Program-made: the position numbers and the translations under genes | Source of the DNA: an uncultured Bacteroidales bacterium | GTDB taxonomy: Bacteria; Bacteroidota; Bacteroidia; Bacteroidales; F082 | DNA: 64,000 nucleotides | Assembly (NCBI GenBank): GCA_905233445.1 | Contig: CAJOEP010000007.1 | Coordinates: forward strand, 64,525 to 128,524 | Reading direction: 5' to 3' | Notes under the pieces: model-generated | What the model saw: only the letters and a program-made list of their open reading frames with translations | What the model was told of the DNA's origin: nothing | Databases searched by the model: none | Part shown: positions 22,601 to 30,216 of the stretch, one piece after another | Numbering within the stretch: position 1 is the stretch's first letter | Layout of the letters: every line of letters begins with the position of its first letter

Positions 22601-22924
22601 TGGGGCAATCTCAATATTTTCATAGTCAACATATTGAGTTTCAACAACTTCCAAATTCATCAAAGCCTTATCTCCAACAATTGTCGGAATCACGACGCTC
22701 GGCACGTTAGGTTCACCTGCCTGAGCCAACAACATCATTTTGTTGTTGGTTATGACAACAGCGTTTCCGTTCGGTGTCGCCACCTCGTTCGTTATGAATC
22801 CGTCAACGTTGAGTTCGACGATAATCTCATTATCTGTCGATGAAACAAGCTGTGCGTTCCATCCTTGAGCCATGGCCACTTGCATGCATATCAAGCTTAA
22901 TGCCAATATAAATAGTCTTTTCAT
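19622..22924 (-). CDS. Gingipain R-like C25 cysteine protease with T9SS sorting domain (copy 1)
   Basis: A 1100-residue secreted protease. I start it at MKRLFILALSLICMQVAMAQ (signal peptide); the 15 codons further upstream have no signal character. A pro-region runs to about residue 210. The C25 domain (about 220-590) has catalytic His440 in NYCNHGSETSW and Cys473 in SVACLNG, 33 residues apart exactly as in RgpB (His211, Cys244). Asp387 in NEDDYQH matches the RgpB S1 specificity Asp163. After the Ig-like fold come two PKD-like domains (about 680-760 and 855-935), an Fn3 domain and a C-terminal type A sorting domain ending AVKILNVLK. Arg-specific cleavage is inferred. Confidence 0.9.
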   Translation of the reverse strand: MKRLFILALSLICMQVAMAQGWNAQLVSSTDNEIIVELNVDGFITNEVATPNGNAVVITNNKMMLLAQAGEPNVPSVVIPTIVGDKALMNLEVVETQYVDYENIEIAPSKGDFPRSINPEDVPYTYGAMYQQDAFYPAQIAHLDEPYIHRDVRGQNMVVTPYSYNPVTKTMRVYNHMVLRMANVGVDNRNIVESRSKSMSLDPEFKNIYESRYINYAASMAKYNAIAENGELLIICHDAFMSAMEPFVTWKKQTGRPTNMVGTSVAGTTAAAIQSYIATYYTSHPNLTDILLVGDVAQIPGTYVSAGSGYYGYSGYGDLPYGQLAGNDSYNEVLVGRFCCENVNQVTNHVNKVLNYERDLDETATWLTVGQGVSTSAGSGGHFNEDDYQHIDNIRNDLLGYGYTNVYRDYQSVSGTTASSASVVSQHINGGVSIINYCNHGSETSWGVFNYSNSHVNALTNDYKLPYIISVACLNGKYDYSSGCFAEAWMRATNNSTGNPTGAIGGMFSYISQPWVPPMYGQDEMIDILVESYSNNIKRTMGGVSVNGNMKVLDQGATQNTNKGTYNCWILFGDPSLTLRTAVPTVMTVNAPATMTSTATSYAVSATNANGATATLTFNGEILGSATITNGSANITFTAPGSTGTATLTVFGYNKKTYITTVTITGGGAPTPVNVSVSATQTVIAQGSSTKLTAQATGGNGTYTYSWTPAESLNNANIQEPTATPTSTTTYTCVVTSAGLSASNTCTVTVVVAPENLTANVQGNNNVQLSWNSANPATNYIVYRNNTAVANNVTATSWTDTNVAPGTYNYQVAAVYNNVTSPKSNAATVTIYAPLAVVASANPATIDLGQTTTLTANVSGGTGNYTYAWTPSETLETPNAMTTAATPTETTIYTVSVSDGMNTMTATVTVTVNTIVVCPAPENFTGEGFFEDGEMGARLAWDKADYEYTLDRFEIYRSEDGVDFEMVKRIVNTPSITHYECVDVVEHGGDYIYRIIAFYQNECESDNLDITVKVIDYTSVGENTADVVALYPNPTTGIFNVKAENIKKVTVVNMTGQVVLMQDVDNDDVMIDMSAFDNGMYLVNIITEQGTAVKILNVLK

Positions 22925-22939
22925 GATTATAAATTTTTG

Positions 22940-22947
22940 CAAAGATA
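22940..22947 (-). promoter_or_regulatory. Predicted -7 box for gingipain-like gene 1
   Basis: On the minus strand TATCTTTG matches TAnnTTTG, 16 bases before the ATG at 22924. It follows the terminator of the preceding gene almost directly. The same arrangement occurs before gene 2, so each protease gene seems to have its own promoter. No convincing -33 element is visible. Confidence 0.5.
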
Positions 22948-22949
22948 AA

Positions 22950-22980
22950 CAAAAAAAGGACGCCGACAACCGACGTCCTT
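22950..22980 (-). terminator. Terminator of gingipain-like gene 2
   Basis: On the minus strand, AAGGACGTCG and CGGCGTCCTT pair (one wobble) around a short loop and are followed by TTTTTTTG. It lies about 20 bases after the stop at 23003. Confidence 0.75.
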
Positions 22981-23002
22981 CATTATTTTTTCAAAAATTT
23001 AC

Positions 23003-26000
23003 TTACTTGATGATAACTTTCTGGATTTCAGCGTTGCCGTTGGCGATAACTTTCAGGAAGTAAACGCCGTTGTTCAACTCGCTGACATTGAGTTCGATAT
23101 TGCCGTTTGCAACACCGTTCAACACGACCTGACCGACGCTGTTAATCATCTGATATTCATAGCTTGCAGCATTTGAATTGATGTTCAACACGCTCTCGGC
23201 TGGGTTAGGATAGACACCGAAGCTCACTTCGTTTTCTTCAACACCGCTGAAGCCGATAACTGCCGTCACTGCCATTGGCAATGAGTTGCCTGTAGCATAT
23301 TTGGCAATGATTGTGTAGTTGTATGTTGTCTCCCATTCGAGGTTTTCATCGAGGTATGTCAACTCAACGACTTCGTCAATCTGGACACCGTTACGTGTGA
23401 TGATATATCCCAACGGGTTACCTGTTGCAGGAGCCTCCCATGTCAATGTGACGTTGTTCTCATCGACTGAAGCTTGGAGGTTCTGTACCGGGTCAACATT
23501 CACTGGCTCGCCTGCGCAGTTCACTGTGAACTGGAAGTTATAGCTCGAGTTTGGTCCTGAAGCTGTTGTGATGGTTTCACCGCCTTCGTATGACACTGTG
23601 AATGAGCATTCGCTGTCCCAGGTGCCGCTTGTCCATGTAAGTGTAACAACGACACCTGTTCCAATCTCCAAAGTGTATGATGCTGATGAGCTGCCTGATG
23701 AAACTGTCAGGTGCTGTGCTGCAGTGCCATCACTGAATGCGACGTTCAACTGAGCGCCGTTCCAGCCATCACCGTATGAGTCTGCAAGGTCGAAGACCAC
23801 TACGCAGCTGTTCTTCAAGACGCCGGTACCTGTTGCCACAACGCCGTTGTCGGCTTCAAGGCTGAACTCGAGATTCAAGACCTCTGTTGTTGGGCATGTT
23901 TCAGCGACTGTCAAAGTGAAGATAGCTGCTGCTGTGCCTTCAGGATCGATTGTGCCGACCTCGCTTGTTGTGTTGGTGAATGTGACATAGCTGCTTGTGC
24001 TTGATGCTGTCACAACGCCATTTGTTGCCATGTAGTGACCGACGTTTACGAAGTTAGCCACGACTGTGATTGTCTCACCTGGCTCGAAGCTGCCCTGGCT
24101 CTGTACGCCGGCAAATTCAATGATAGGTGCGCCCACGGTAATTCTTGCCTTGCCGCTCCACACATCAGCACCGCATGTAGCAGTGACGTCAATCTGAATC
24201 ATTGTGCCATCAGGAATACCTGGAGCTACTGTGAATGCGAACTCGTCTGTTAAAGTGACAGTCTCGTTTGCAGCGAGAACACCAAATGAACCAGTGTTGT
24301 CTGAGAATGTGATGTTGGAGTCTGAACTTGAAAGAACGACCTCTGTTGTGCCTGATGTCGCGTCAACGCCAACGTTCTTGAATGTCATGCTCATGTGCTG
24401 CTCTTCTGCCACCGGCACGCTACCTGGTGTGAATGCATCGACAGAGATGTAAGCGCCTTCTGCAGGAAGAACCTCAAAATCAAGGATTTCAGTAGCTTTG
24501 TTGTATCCTGTCACTGTGAGTGTCAATGTCTCAACAGCATTCAATGCCGGGAATGTAAGGTTAGCCACACCGCCCACAAGTTTTGCTGATGCGATGACAC
24601 CTTCTGAATTTGACAATGTTGCAATACCGTATGCTGTGTTTTCAGCAGAAACCTCAAGTGAACTCATGCCAATCATGAGAACTGCTGGATTCAAGCTGAC
24701 ATTCATGCTTGTTGGGTTGGTTGAACGGACACAGCATGATGGGTCACCAAACAAAATCCATGTGTTGTGTGTGTTTCCATTGTCTGATGGAGCTGCATCG
24801 AGGATATACATTGAACCGTTCAATGAAGCACCGCCCAAAGTGTGGTTGTATAAGTCTGGGCTATTCCATTCTGTAAAGATGTCAATCATCTCATCCTGAC
24901 CGTACATTGGCGGAATCCAAGGCTGTGAAATCCATGAGAACATACCGCCGATAGCACCTGTAGGAGCACCTGTCGAGTTGTTTGTTGCGCGGAGCCATGA
25001 CTCACCGAAGCATTCTCCAACGTCAAACTGACCATTTGAGCAAGCCACTGACCAAACGATAGGGAGCTTGTAGTCGTTCGTCAAAGCATTGACGTTGCTG
25101 GTGCTGTAGTTGGCAACACCCCAACTGGTTGTTGAACCGTGGTTGCAATAGTTGATGATGCTGATACCTTCGTTGGTTGTACCGCTGATTGTCGCAACGC
25201 TTGCATCGCCGCCGTTGCCACCATGATGTTCTGTAACAGTTGTGTAGGTGTAGTGCAACAATGTGTCACGAATATTGTCAATGTGCTGATAGTCGTCTTC
25301 TCCGAAGTGACCGTTACCTGCACCGTAGTATCCGATACCCATGCCTTTGTCAACCCATGTCTGACCGACCTGCATGTCGCGCTCATAGTACAAAACCTTG
25401 TTGATGTGTGTCTGCAACTGTGTGGCATTCTGTACTGAGAAACGGCCTGTCAAAGCCTCGAGATAGTAATCTGAGCCTTCCAACTGGCCAAACCAGTTGT
25501 CTGAACGGCCACCGCCCAACGAGTGTGGTGTAAGGTCGTTGTATTCACCAATCAAAAGGATGAATTCAAGGTTGTGGTTAGGGTCATTGTAGAAGTTCTG
25601 GATGTAGTTCTTAATCTGTGTGTCGTTGTTTCCACCGGCTGCTGATACGCTAACAAGGGTGGTTGGACGACCTGACTGGTTTTTCCATGCAACGAATTCA
25701 TCCATCTCCGACATATACTGATCAGGGCAAATGATAAGGAGTTCTCCGAAGTCCTCATCAAATGTGTACTTGGCCGATGTCTCAGCGAAGTTGATGAAAC
25801 GACGGTCGTACTGTGCCTTCTGCTCAGGATCAAGTTTAATAGTATTGCTTCTGCGGTTAATCTTCTGGTTTTCACCGTTGTCGCTGACCTTTGTCATGGC
25901 AATAGTCATGTGTGTGTAAACACGCAATGTCTTTGTCACAGGGTTGTATGCGAAAGGCTGAACCATGATGTTCTGACCACGGAAGTCTCTCAAAATGTAA

Positions 26001-26473
26001 GGAGCCTCAAGATAAGCCTGTGTTGCAGGCCAGAAAGCGTCCTGTGAATACATCTCACCATAGGTGAAAGGCACGTCTTCAGGGTTAATCTGACGGCTGA
26101 AGTTACCTTTTGAAGGTGCAACTTCAATGTTTTCAAAATCAACATAGGTGGATTTCACCACGTTGACTGTCATCTCGGCCTGGTCACCAATGATAGCCGG
26201 AATAGGAGCCATCGGGAGGTCAGGAGCACCGGCGATAAGCATGCTGGCCATCTTGTCAGCACTGACGACGACCTGCTTGCCGTTAGGAGTTTTCACGTTC
26301 TGTGTGTAGAAACCGTCAATCTGTACATCGACAACGATTTCATTCTCTGTTGAAGAGACCAAAGTCTTCTTCATCTTGACAGGAGAATCACTTGTGATTC
26401 CATGCCATTCCTGCGCAAATCCCACAAATGAGAACAGCAGGAACAAAGTTGTAAGTAATGATGATTTTTTCAT
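23003..26473 (-). CDS. Gingipain R-like C25 cysteine protease with T9SS sorting domain (copy 2)
   Basis: A 1156-residue protein with signal peptide (MKKSSLLTTLFLLFSFVGFAQ) and pro-region. The C25 domain has catalytic His445 (NYCNHGSTTSW) and Cys478 (SVACSNG). Asp394 in GEDDYQH is equivalent to the Rgp S1 Asp163. The catalytic half is closest to copy 1. The C-terminal half instead matches copy 3: two CARDB-like Ig modules (about 690-915), a DSYGDGWNG domain (about 925-1010), an Fn3 domain (about 1020-1075) and a T9SS type A domain. It therefore looks like a mosaic. Arg-specific cleavage at the cell surface is inferred. It has its own promoter and terminator. Confidence 0.9.
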   Translation of the reverse strand: MKKSSLLTTLFLLFSFVGFAQEWHGITSDSPVKMKKTLVSSTENEIVVDVQIDGFYTQNVKTPNGKQVVVSADKMASMLIAGAPDLPMAPIPAIIGDQAEMTVNVVKSTYVDFENIEVAPSKGNFSRQINPEDVPFTYGEMYSQDAFWPATQAYLEAPYILRDFRGQNIMVQPFAYNPVTKTLRVYTHMTIAMTKVSDNGENQKINRRSNTIKLDPEQKAQYDRRFINFAETSAKYTFDEDFGELLIICPDQYMSEMDEFVAWKNQSGRPTTLVSVSAAGGNNDTQIKNYIQNFYNDPNHNLEFILLIGEYNDLTPHSLGGGRSDNWFGQLEGSDYYLEALTGRFSVQNATQLQTHINKVLYYERDMQVGQTWVDKGMGIGYYGAGNGHFGEDDYQHIDNIRDTLLHYTYTTVTEHHGGNGGDASVATISGTTNEGISIINYCNHGSTTSWGVANYSTSNVNALTNDYKLPIVWSVACSNGQFDVGECFGESWLRATNNSTGAPTGAIGGMFSWISQPWIPPMYGQDEMIDIFTEWNSPDLYNHTLGGASLNGSMYILDAAPSDNGNTHNTWILFGDPSCCVRSTNPTSMNVSLNPAVLMIGMSSLEVSAENTAYGIATLSNSEGVIASAKLVGGVANLTFPALNAVETLTLTVTGYNKATEILDFEVLPAEGAYISVDAFTPGSVPVAEEQHMSMTFKNVGVDATSGTTEVVLSSSDSNITFSDNTGSFGVLAANETVTLTDEFAFTVAPGIPDGTMIQIDVTATCGADVWSGKARITVGAPIIEFAGVQSQGSFEPGETITVVANFVNVGHYMATNGVVTASSTSSYVTFTNTTSEVGTIDPEGTAAAIFTLTVAETCPTTEVLNLEFSLEADNGVVATGTGVLKNSCVVVFDLADSYGDGWNGAQLNVAFSDGTAAQHLTVSSGSSSASYTLEIGTGVVVTLTWTSGTWDSECSFTVSYEGGETITTASGPNSSYNFQFTVNCAGEPVNVDPVQNLQASVDENNVTLTWEAPATGNPLGYIITRNGVQIDEVVELTYLDENLEWETTYNYTIIAKYATGNSLPMAVTAVIGFSGVEENEVSFGVYPNPAESVLNINSNAASYEYQMINSVGQVVLNGVANGNIELNVSELNNGVYFLKVIANGNAEIQKVIIK
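23583..23699. repeat. 117-bp near-identical segment shared by protease genes 2 and 3 (copy in gene 2)
   Basis: Matches 27171-27287 with one mismatch at the nucleotide level, including third codon positions. It encodes part of the DSYGDGWNG domain. It indicates recent duplication or gene conversion. Confidence 0.9.
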
Positions 26474-26536
26474 TTTTTTATTAAATGGTTTAATTAATTT
26501 TTAATCAATTTAACACCTTATTTAATTAATAGCCTG

Positions 26537-26544
26537 CAAAGATA
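26537..26544 (-). promoter_or_regulatory. Predicted -7 box for gingipain-like gene 2
   Basis: On the minus strand TATCTTTG matches TAnnTTTG. It lies 64 bases before the ATG at 26473, immediately downstream of the gene 3 terminator, as before gene 1. No clear -33 element. Confidence 0.45.
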
Positions 26545-26577
26545 TAAAAAAAAAGGATGCCGTATGCCGACATCCTT
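26544..26577 (-). terminator. Terminator of gingipain-like gene 3
   Basis: On the minus strand, AAGGATGTCG and CGGCATCCTT pair (one wobble) around GCATA and are followed by nine T. The stem is similar in design to the one after gene 2 (AAGGACGTCG). Confidence 0.8.
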
Positions 26578-26596
26578 AATTTTTTTGAAAAAATCT

Positions 26597-29500
26597 TTAC
26601 TTGACAGTGACTTTTCTTACGATAACTTCGCCGTCAGCAACGATTCTCAAGAAGTAAACACCATTGAGTTCGCTCACGTTGACAGTAGCATTGCCGTCAG
26701 CGTTACCGCTGAGAACAACCTGACCAACGCAGTTAATCACCTGATATTCATAGTTGTTTGCTGTTGTCACAATGTTCAACACGCTTGTTGTCGGGTTAGG
26801 ATATACACCAAACTCAACCTCATTCTCATCGATTCCTGTTATTGAAACAATTACAATAACGCTTACTGGTATTGATGAGCCGTCTGCATATTGTGCGATA
26901 ACACTGTATGTGTATGTTGCATCCGGAAGGTCTGTGTCAACATATGTCAACTCAGCGACTTCATCAATCTGGACACCGTCACGTTTGACAACGTATGACG
27001 TCGGGTTGCCTGTTGCCGGAGCTTCCCATGTCAAAGTAACAGTGTTACCTTCAACATTAGCTACGAGGTTCTGGACAGGATCATTTGACACAGGCTCGCC
27101 AGCGCAGTTCACTGTGAACTGGAAGTTGTAGCTTGAGTTGAGCGATGAAGCTGTTGTGATTGTCTCACCACCTTCGTATGACACTGTGAATGAGCATTCG
27201 CTGTCCCAGCTGCCGCTTGTCCATGTAAGTGTAACAACGACACCTGTTCCAATCTCCAAAGTGTATGATGCTGATGAGCTGCCTGATTGGATTGTCAAGC
27301 TCTGTGATGGAGTACCATCGCTGAATGCTACATTCAGACTTGCGCCGTTCCAGCCGTCACCGTATGAGTCAGAGAGGTCGAAAACAACGTTGCAGCTGTT
27401 CTTCAAGACAGCCTCACCTGTTGCTGTGAAACCGTTGTCAGCATTCAAGACGAATGAGAGAGGAAGAGCCTCTGTTGTCGGGCAAGCTGCGTCAACTGTG
27501 ATTGTGAAGATTGCAGCTGCATCGCCGTTAACACCGATTGTGCCAACAGATGCTTCTGCACTTTCAAATGTGACATAGCTGCTTGTGGTTGATGCTGTCA
27601 CAACACCATTTGTTGCTTGATAATGTCCTTTGTTGAAGAAGTTTGCAACGACAGTGTATGTGTTGCCTGGTTCAAATGAGCCAGCCCACTGGATACCTGT
27701 GAATTCAAGGATAGGAGAACCCACTGTAATCATAGCCTTGCCTGTCCAAACGTCTGCACCGCATGTTGAGGTGATGTCAATCTGAATCTTGGTATTGTCC
27801 GGAAGACCTTCTGCGACGATGAATGAGAACTCGTCTGCAAGTGTCACTGTCTCATCCTGTGCGAGCACTCCGAATGAACCCTCAGCGTCGATGATTGTGA
27901 TGTCTGAGCTTTCGCTTGAGAGGACAACGTTTGTTGTGCCTGATGTAGCTGCAGCGCCAACATTCTTGAATGTGATTGACATCATCTGTGTCTCGTTGCA
28001 AGGAACGTTACCTGGAGTATAAGCGTCGACTGCTACGTATGGACCTGTCATTGCTGCACATGGAACCTCAGCTACATATGGAACATGCTGTGGGTGTGTA
28101 ACAACGATCTTTGCTGTACCGCTTGATGTGATAGGCTCAATAGCGATGTCTGTTGTACCTGTTTCGTCAATCATACCTGCGCCATAGAGGACGCCGTCCT
28201 TTGTGATACCGACGTATGAACCTGGAGCAGCTTCAACTGTGTAGAAGTCCATTCCAATAGGAAGTGTTGGCATGTGTGAAACGTTGTTGTCTGTAGGCTG
28301 TACACGATATGGGAGGATAGAACCATCACCCAATGTGTGGTAGGCCTGCCAGTCATAGAGGTTGCTGCAGTGGAGTGTATAACCGAGAGCTTCAGCTGCG
28401 TTACTTGCCAAGTCACCGATGAATCTGATAGCGTCAACTACGTTGTATGCGTCATCTGTCCAAATAGCGTCGTAGCAACCCATTGTTGTCTCTTCATATG
28501 AAGGCATTGTACCGTCAGCGTGGCTTGTTGCACCAACACCGAAATAGTAGTCGTTGAGCCAGTATGTTGAAGGACATGAGCCGATGTAAGCATAAGCTGC
28601 TTTGTTTTCTGCACGAACCATAGCCTCGCCGAAGCATGTGCTGCTGATACCCCAGTCAGCTGCCTGGCAGCAGTTACCCATTGCGAGGAAGTATTTGTGC
28701 TCATTTGTCAGGTTGTTGACATCGCTAACTGTGAAGCTTGGACCTGCCCAGCTGGTGTTTGAACCGTGAGCGGTGTAGTTAACGAAACCGACACCTGTGT
28801 TAAGATTGCTGTAGCAGCCTGTGTATGAACCGTGGCTGTACTCATAAACATTAGCGAAGCCATGTTCTGTGTTGTAGTAGTAGTTAGTAGCATACCAAAT
28901 TGTAGGACGACCCACTGTCACGCCCCAACCTGAGTCTTCACCAGCGATAAGAAGAACGTTGCTCAAATAGCTTGGATCTGGCATAGTAAGTTGCTCATAT
29001 TCAAGAGCTTTGTTCAACATTGCTGTCATGTGGCCAACATTCTCTGCTGGGAAACGGCTGTGATACATATCTGAGAACATATCACCGTCAACTGATGAGT
29101 AACCAAGGTCTGTCACGCAGTTTGTCTCGCTACCTGTACCTGACTCTGGAACCATGTTCTTGTCACCCATAATCATGAGGAATGTAGGAGCATCCGCAGC
29201 GAATTTGTTCTGGATGAAAGTCTTGATAGCTGCTGCTGTTGAACCGATTTCGTCAGTGTAGTTCACGTCAACATAGAAACCTTTTTCTGTCTTCCATGCA
29301 ACCCAATCAGCAATTGTTGATTCGAATGCGCGGTTTGCAATGACCAACATCTTAACAGGGTTCTGCCACATGTCAGGGTGCTCGTCATAGATGTCGCGGA
29401 GACCTTTCTCGTTGAACATGGTTTTGTAAACGCCAGCGAAATAAGGGTTGAATGTTCTTGCAAACTCATTGAAAGCTGCTTCTTTGTCATAGCTGCCGAA

Positions 29501-30106
29501 GCTAACTTCAACCTCGATGTTGTTATAAACACGGATTGTGTTGTTTGCTGGGTCATACTGGACAGGGTTCACTGTCAAAGCTGCGATCTGGATGCCACGC
29601 ATTGTTCCCTGGATTTCGCACAGTGCGATAGGACGCTCTGCAAATCCGCGGACTGAGTATGCTTTCTCATTGTATGCAAACGGAATATCCTCAGGCTTCT
29701 GATCCTTACGGAGTTTTGGCTGCATAGGATAAACCTGATTGATACCGTAATCTGCCAGGTTGTAAACCTCAGTTGTGTATCCGTTCACTTTTACTGTAAC
29801 ATCTTTTGCTCCGACAGGAACAGCGATGAGTTTATTGGCTGCCGGAAGGTTAGGTTCACCAATGTTACCTGCAGAATATGCGCCATCCATCTCTAAGAAG
29901 GAGAACACACCTCTATCATTTGAAATTTCAGTAGCATCAATGCCACTGAATGAGAATGTTGCACTGAAACCGTCTGTTGTGACGTTTGTGCAATTCTGAG
30001 CGCTCTTTGCAGCGTTAAGCTCAATGCGCCCCTGAGCAAAAGCCTGGAAGCCGAACATGACGACGACCAATGCCATTGCGAGTTTCATGAGTTGAAATTT
30101 TTTCAT
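26597..30106 (-). CDS. Gingipain K-like C25 cysteine protease with T9SS sorting domain (copy 3)
   Basis: A 1169-residue protein with signal peptide (ending AFAQG). The C25 domain is closest to Lys-gingipain: catalytic His447 in YTAHGSNTSWAGP and Cys480, the second Cys of AMGNCCQ, the same spacing as Kgp His444/Cys477. The following motif YAYIGSCPSTYWLNDYYFG places Asp519 where Kgp has its Lys-specificity Asp516. YDWQAYHTLGDGSILPYR closes the domain as in Kgp. Downstream are an Ig-like fold, two CARDB-like modules, the DSYGDGWNG domain, Fn3 and a T9SS type A domain. Lys-specific cleavage is inferred. It is the most upstream of three tandem genes, and a CtpA-like protease gene precedes it. Confidence 0.9.
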   Translation of the reverse strand: MKKFQLMKLAMALVVVMFGFQAFAQGRIELNAAKSAQNCTNVTTDGFSATFSFSGIDATEISNDRGVFSFLEMDGAYSAGNIGEPNLPAANKLIAVPVGAKDVTVKVNGYTTEVYNLADYGINQVYPMQPKLRKDQKPEDIPFAYNEKAYSVRGFAERPIALCEIQGTMRGIQIAALTVNPVQYDPANNTIRVYNNIEVEVSFGSYDKEAAFNEFARTFNPYFAGVYKTMFNEKGLRDIYDEHPDMWQNPVKMLVIANRAFESTIADWVAWKTEKGFYVDVNYTDEIGSTAAAIKTFIQNKFAADAPTFLMIMGDKNMVPESGTGSETNCVTDLGYSSVDGDMFSDMYHSRFPAENVGHMTAMLNKALEYEQLTMPDPSYLSNVLLIAGEDSGWGVTVGRPTIWYATNYYYNTEHGFANVYEYSHGSYTGCYSNLNTGVGFVNYTAHGSNTSWAGPSFTVSDVNNLTNEHKYFLAMGNCCQAADWGISSTCFGEAMVRAENKAAYAYIGSCPSTYWLNDYYFGVGATSHADGTMPSYEETTMGCYDAIWTDDAYNVVDAIRFIGDLASNAAEALGYTLHCSNLYDWQAYHTLGDGSILPYRVQPTDNNVSHMPTLPIGMDFYTVEAAPGSYVGITKDGVLYGAGMIDETGTTDIAIEPITSSGTAKIVVTHPQHVPYVAEVPCAAMTGPYVAVDAYTPGNVPCNETQMMSITFKNVGAAATSGTTNVVLSSESSDITIIDAEGSFGVLAQDETVTLADEFSFIVAEGLPDNTKIQIDITSTCGADVWTGKAMITVGSPILEFTGIQWAGSFEPGNTYTVVANFFNKGHYQATNGVVTASTTSSYVTFESAEASVGTIGVNGDAAAIFTITVDAACPTTEALPLSFVLNADNGFTATGEAVLKNSCNVVFDLSDSYGDGWNGASLNVAFSDGTPSQSLTIQSGSSSASYTLEIGTGVVVTLTWTSGSWDSECSFTVSYEGGETITTASSLNSSYNFQFTVNCAGEPVSNDPVQNLVANVEGNTVTLTWEAPATGNPTSYVVKRDGVQIDEVAELTYVDTDLPDATYTYSVIAQYADGSSIPVSVIVIVSITGIDENEVEFGVYPNPTTSVLNIVTTANNYEYQVINCVGQVVLSGNADGNATVNVSELNGVYFLRIVADGEVIVRKVTVK
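27171..27287. repeat. 117-bp near-identical segment shared by protease genes 2 and 3 (copy in gene 3)
   Basis: Pairs with 23583-23699 (116 of 117 bases). The flanking parts of the same domains are similar but clearly more diverged, which suggests a conversion tract rather than whole-gene recency. Confidence 0.9.
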
Positions 30107-30156
30107 TTTTGTAAAATTAAGTTATTGTTAATTGTTAATTTCTTTTTTACAAGCTA

Positions 30157-30164
30157 CAAAATTA
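30157..30164 (-). promoter_or_regulatory. Predicted -7 box for gingipain-like gene 3
   Basis: On the minus strand TAATTTTG matches TAnnTTTG, 51 bases before the ATG at 30106, in an AT-rich spacer. No clear -33 element. Confidence 0.4.
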
Positions 30165-30216
30165 CAAATAATTTTTTACTTGAGATATGTTTTTTATATT
30201 TTTTTTGAAAAATTCG

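Noticed and set aside
22925-22969. 15 extra codons ahead of gingipain-like gene 1
   Set aside because: They run through the predicted promoter and the terminator of gene 2; MKRLF at 22924 begins a standard signal peptide.
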